Assembly: GCA_023228995.1 (NCBI GenBank)
Contig: JALOAD010000049.1
Span: 1 to 23,748 of the forward strand
Length of the DNA stretch: 23,748 nt
Direction of reading: 5' to 3'
Origin: JALOAD01 sp023228995 [NCBI: Candidatus Muiribacterium halophilum]
Lineage (GTDB): Bacteria > Muiribacteriota > Muiribacteriia > Muiribacteriales
This document shows positions 21,617 through 23,748 of the stretch, in pieces (positions within the stretch are counted from its first letter, which is position 1; each line of letters starts with the position of its first letter). A program made the position numbers and the translations under genes. The notes beneath the pieces were generated by a model. That model was not told the DNA's origin. It saw only the letters and a program-made list of their open reading frames with translations, and searched no databases.

Positions 21617-21628
21617 TTATATATTAAA
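21617..21628 (-). promoter_or_regulatory. Phage AT-box promoter for the GAF-like pair
   Basis: A perfect minus-strand TTTAATATATAA, 31 bases before the ATG at 21585. Confidence 0.6.
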
Positions 21629-21673
21629 AATAAAAATCATTTTTTATTTAATGTGTTGATTTTCAACCACAAC

Positions 21674-23748
21674 TTATTGGTTATTAAGTATTTCTAAATC
21701 AGAAAAAATGTCTTTTTTTGTTCTAATAATTTTGTCGAAGATTGAAGTATCAACAATTTGTTCCATTCCGTGATTTACGATTATTATGTTTATTTTATGT
21801 TCTAATGCAATTTCTCTTAAAACCTCTAATGTTAAATTAATGTTTTCAACATCAACACCATCAAAAATTTCATCAAGAAACATTATATTGGAATGTTTTA
21901 ACTCAAGAACTAATTTTAGGTAGGATAACGCTATCGCAATATTAATTTTTTTATCTTCACCTTTCGATAAAGTTTCTGGATCTATTTCCAGAACATTTAA
22001 TTCCATAACTGTTGCATCAAAATCTTCATTCAATACTGCAGTGTATTCTGAATTAAGTTTAGTTAAAAAATTAGATAGATATTCATTGATTGGAACCAAT
22101 GCGTTTTTAATCATAGACTTTCTTATACCATCCACAGAAAACATTTCTTTAAGTTTATCATAGTTTTCTGATTTCTTATTTAATTCTGTGAGAGAATCAT
22201 TATTCTTAATATTTTCTTCTTTTAGTTTTTCTATCTTATCTTCTAATGTTTTTGTAGAGTCATTATCAACTTCTTCTTTAAGATTTTTGTATTGTGTGTT
22301 AAGAGTTCCAAGTTCTGTTTTAAGTTCGGTTAATTCTGTCTGATAATCTGTTTTCCTTTTGTAAATATCATCAAATTTGTTTCTGATTTTAGTATCTTCT
22401 AAAACACATCTATTCAAATATTTATCACAACTAACAATAAGTTCATTCTTTTCTTCTAAATCAATTTCCAATTTTTCTAAATGTTCCTTATGTTCATCTC
22501 CTGTAAGATTAGTTTCACAAGTTGGACAAGTACCATTGTTATATAATTCTATCTTTTCTTCAATGTTCTCAACTTCAACTTCTAATCTTGTTTTCTCCCT
22601 ATTTTTATCAGACTTCAATTTATTTAGTTTTACCATTTTCTTTGATTGTTCATCTTTTTCAGTTTCACAAACTTTTATTTTATCTTGTAATTCTTGAAAT
22701 AAAGGTTTCTTTGACATAATTTCATCCTTTATTTCTTTCATTTTTTCTTCCTTGGAAAACTCTTGTTTATTTTTAATGTTTTGTATAGTTTGTCTATATT
22801 CTAATATATTCTGTTCATTTCTATATATCTTATCATCTATCTCATTAATAATTTTTTGGTTACTGTCATCTAAATCTTTGACGATAGAATACAAAACATC
22901 TAATTCATTTAGGTTGAACAACTTATTTAATAAATTTTCTTTATCATCCTTTGATAATGATATAAAATTCTTAAAATCATTCATGTTAAGAGATATGAAA
23001 GACTTGAATACATCAAAATTATAACCTATGATTTTTTCTCTTTCCTTCTCTGACATTGTTTTAAATCTGGTGGTATAAGGTTCTTCATTAACAAACATCT
23101 CAAAATTATTAGGTTTGATGTATCTTTTCATAACTACATCATCCATAACTTGATTCTTGAAGTAAACACCTGTATATAATGATAAATTTCTTCTATTTGG
23201 TAGTTTATTTAATGCTAACCTTTTACCAGATTTACCTTGAACTTTACCGAACAAACATAATTCCAAGGCTTGTTTAATAGTTGAATTGTGAGTCACAGTA
23301 TAGTCTTTTAATAAAAAGAGTGGATTTTCTTTTAATGTAAATCCATAATAATCATCGACACCATAATATTCAATTTTTATACCTGTTCTACTTTTATCTT
23401 TATTTTCTTTATTCTTATGTAAAATGTTTTTTCTCTTTACTTTAATTGGTATTTCTTGTAAATTATTACCAGATATTGAAATGTTCCAATATGTTCCTTC
23501 AAAATTTATTTTCTTTAGACCTTTTTTAATCTTTTTTACTTTAGTTTTATAACCTAGAGAATTACATAATTCTTCAATATCTTTTATTAATAAATATGAT
23601 TTTTGTGTTATTGAAATATAATTATCTTTAACATAACCATCTGTATCAACAATTCCTGCTAATAATGCCAATCTTATATTTTTTGAATTAAACATGTATT
23701 CTTTTGGAATATGCTTATTGTTTAATAAATTATACTTTTTTAATAAAT
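21674..23748 (-). CDS. gp46: Recombination endonuclease subunit gp46 (SbcC/Rad50-like ATPase), interrupted by an intein, partial
   Basis: Partial: the frame runs off the right edge, so the ATG at 23695 is internal to the intein, not the start. Host-protein sequence begins at 23284 with STIKQALELCLFGKVQG, the second half of a Rad50 Walker A (GxxGxGK|ST). It continues with two coiled-coil arms around a zinc hook (GTCPTCETN, near 22520), a signature motif LSKGEDKKINIAIALSYL, and Walker B NIMFLDEIFDGVD. With gp47 (not in the window) it forms the Mre11/Rad50-type complex that resects DNA ends for phage recombination and recombination-dependent replication. After protein splicing the ATPase site would be restored. 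Overall length and motifs are normal for T4-like gp46. Confidence 0.85.
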   Translation of the reverse strand, partial: LLKKYNLLNNKHIPKEYMFNSKNIRLALLAGIVDTDGYVKDNYISITQKSYLLIKDIEELCNSLGYKTKVKKIKKGLKKINFEGTYWNISISGNNLQEIPIKVKRKNILHKNKENKDKSRTGIKIEYYGVDDYYGFTLKENPLFLLKDYTVTHNSTIKQALELCLFGKVQGKSGKRLALNKLPNRRNLSLYTGVYFKNQVMDDVVMKRYIKPNNFEMFVNEEPYTTRFKTMSEKEREKIIGYNFDVFKSFISLNMNDFKNFISLSKDDKENLLNKLFNLNELDVLYSIVKDLDDSNQKIINEIDDKIYRNEQNILEYRQTIQNIKNKQEFSKEEKMKEIKDEIMSKKPLFQELQDKIKVCETEKDEQSKKMVKLNKLKSDKNREKTRLEVEVENIEEKIELYNNGTCPTCETNLTGDEHKEHLEKLEIDLEEKNELIVSCDKYLNRCVLEDTKIRNKFDDIYKRKTDYQTELTELKTELGTLNTQYKNLKEEVDNDSTKTLEDKIEKLKEENIKNNDSLTELNKKSENYDKLKEMFSVDGIRKSMIKNALVPINEYLSNFLTKLNSEYTAVLNEDFDATVMELNVLEIDPETLSKGEDKKINIAIALSYLKLVLELKHSNIMFLDEIFDGVDVENINLTLEVLREIALEHKINIIIVNHGMEQIVDTSIFDKIIRTKKDIFSDLEILNNQ
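23285..23748 (-). mobile_element. Intein with LAGLIDADG endonuclease, C-terminal part, in the gp46 Walker A
   Basis: Residues upstream of the splice point include LALLAGIVDTDGYV, a LAGLIDADG motif with the usual GxxDxDG, preceded by NNKHIPKEY, a common inter-motif signature of intein endonucleases. The end, YYGFTLKENPLFLLKDYTVTHN, has the block F/G pattern with a terminal HN, followed by Ser as the first extein residue (codon 23282-23284). The N-terminal splicing blocks lie beyond the window. The open frame continues without a stop to the edge. Confidence 0.85.

Overview
The window looks like part of a large, AT-rich, T4-like tailed phage (myovirus) genome whose host is probably a member of the Bacteroidota. 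Three things support this. There is a T4 gp46-type recombination/repair ATPase. The gene layout is phage-like: short genes, many overlaps, frequent strand switches. Two genes have a promoter with a perfect Bacteroidota -7 element (TAnnTTTG), while most other transcription units start from a different, phage-specific AT box (TTTAATATATAA). No integrase, tRNA, rRNA or CRISPR array is visible.

Layout. 1-416: a structured, less AT-rich stretch, then the C-terminal part of a deoxynucleoside kinase and a strong terminator. 435-2997: three rightward genes with a common N-terminal leader: an unknown protein, a nucleoside-deoxyribosyltransferase-like protein and a decayed deoxyribose-phosphate aldolase. 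2978-3790: a 5'-truncated homing endonuclease. 3851-5522: a HAD-like hydrolase, a small orphan ORF and a cysteine-peptidase-like protein on a host-type promoter. 5593-7201: a leftward four-gene operon with an ADP-ribosyltransferase-like protein and a kinase-like protein. 7206-18006: conserved phage genes (amidoligase plus beta-helix protein, HeH-domain protein, neck/connector-like protein, isochorismatase-fold hydrolase and others) interleaved with four leftward homing endonucleases of one family, one of them frameshifted. Two of the four are preceded by tiny ribbon-helix-helix genes that overlap their starts. 18124-19884: a small membrane protein, a GIY-YIG homing endonuclease and a frameshifted zinc-ribbon protein. 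19951-21585: an S4-like mini-protein and two membrane-anchored GAF-like paralogues. 21674-end: gp46 interrupted in its Walker A motif by an intein, of which only the C-terminal part is in the window.

Main message. About ten unrelated proteins here start with nearly the same 10-13 residue leader, roughly M-K-x-x-[YF]-x-x-[FY]-[IL]-x-E. It resembles the capsid-targeting sequence of T4 internal head proteins, which the prohead protease cuts after [LI]-x-E. The bodies behind the leaders include candidates for an ADP-ribosyltransferase, a kinase, a nicotinamidase-type hydrolase, a HAD phosphatase and a deoxyribosyltransferase. I infer a set of head-packaged enzymes that would be delivered into the host with the DNA. 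A second theme is heavy colonisation by mobile endonucleases: one zinc-finger/VSR-like/GNAT-like family, one GIY-YIG gene, one intein and a possible group I intron.
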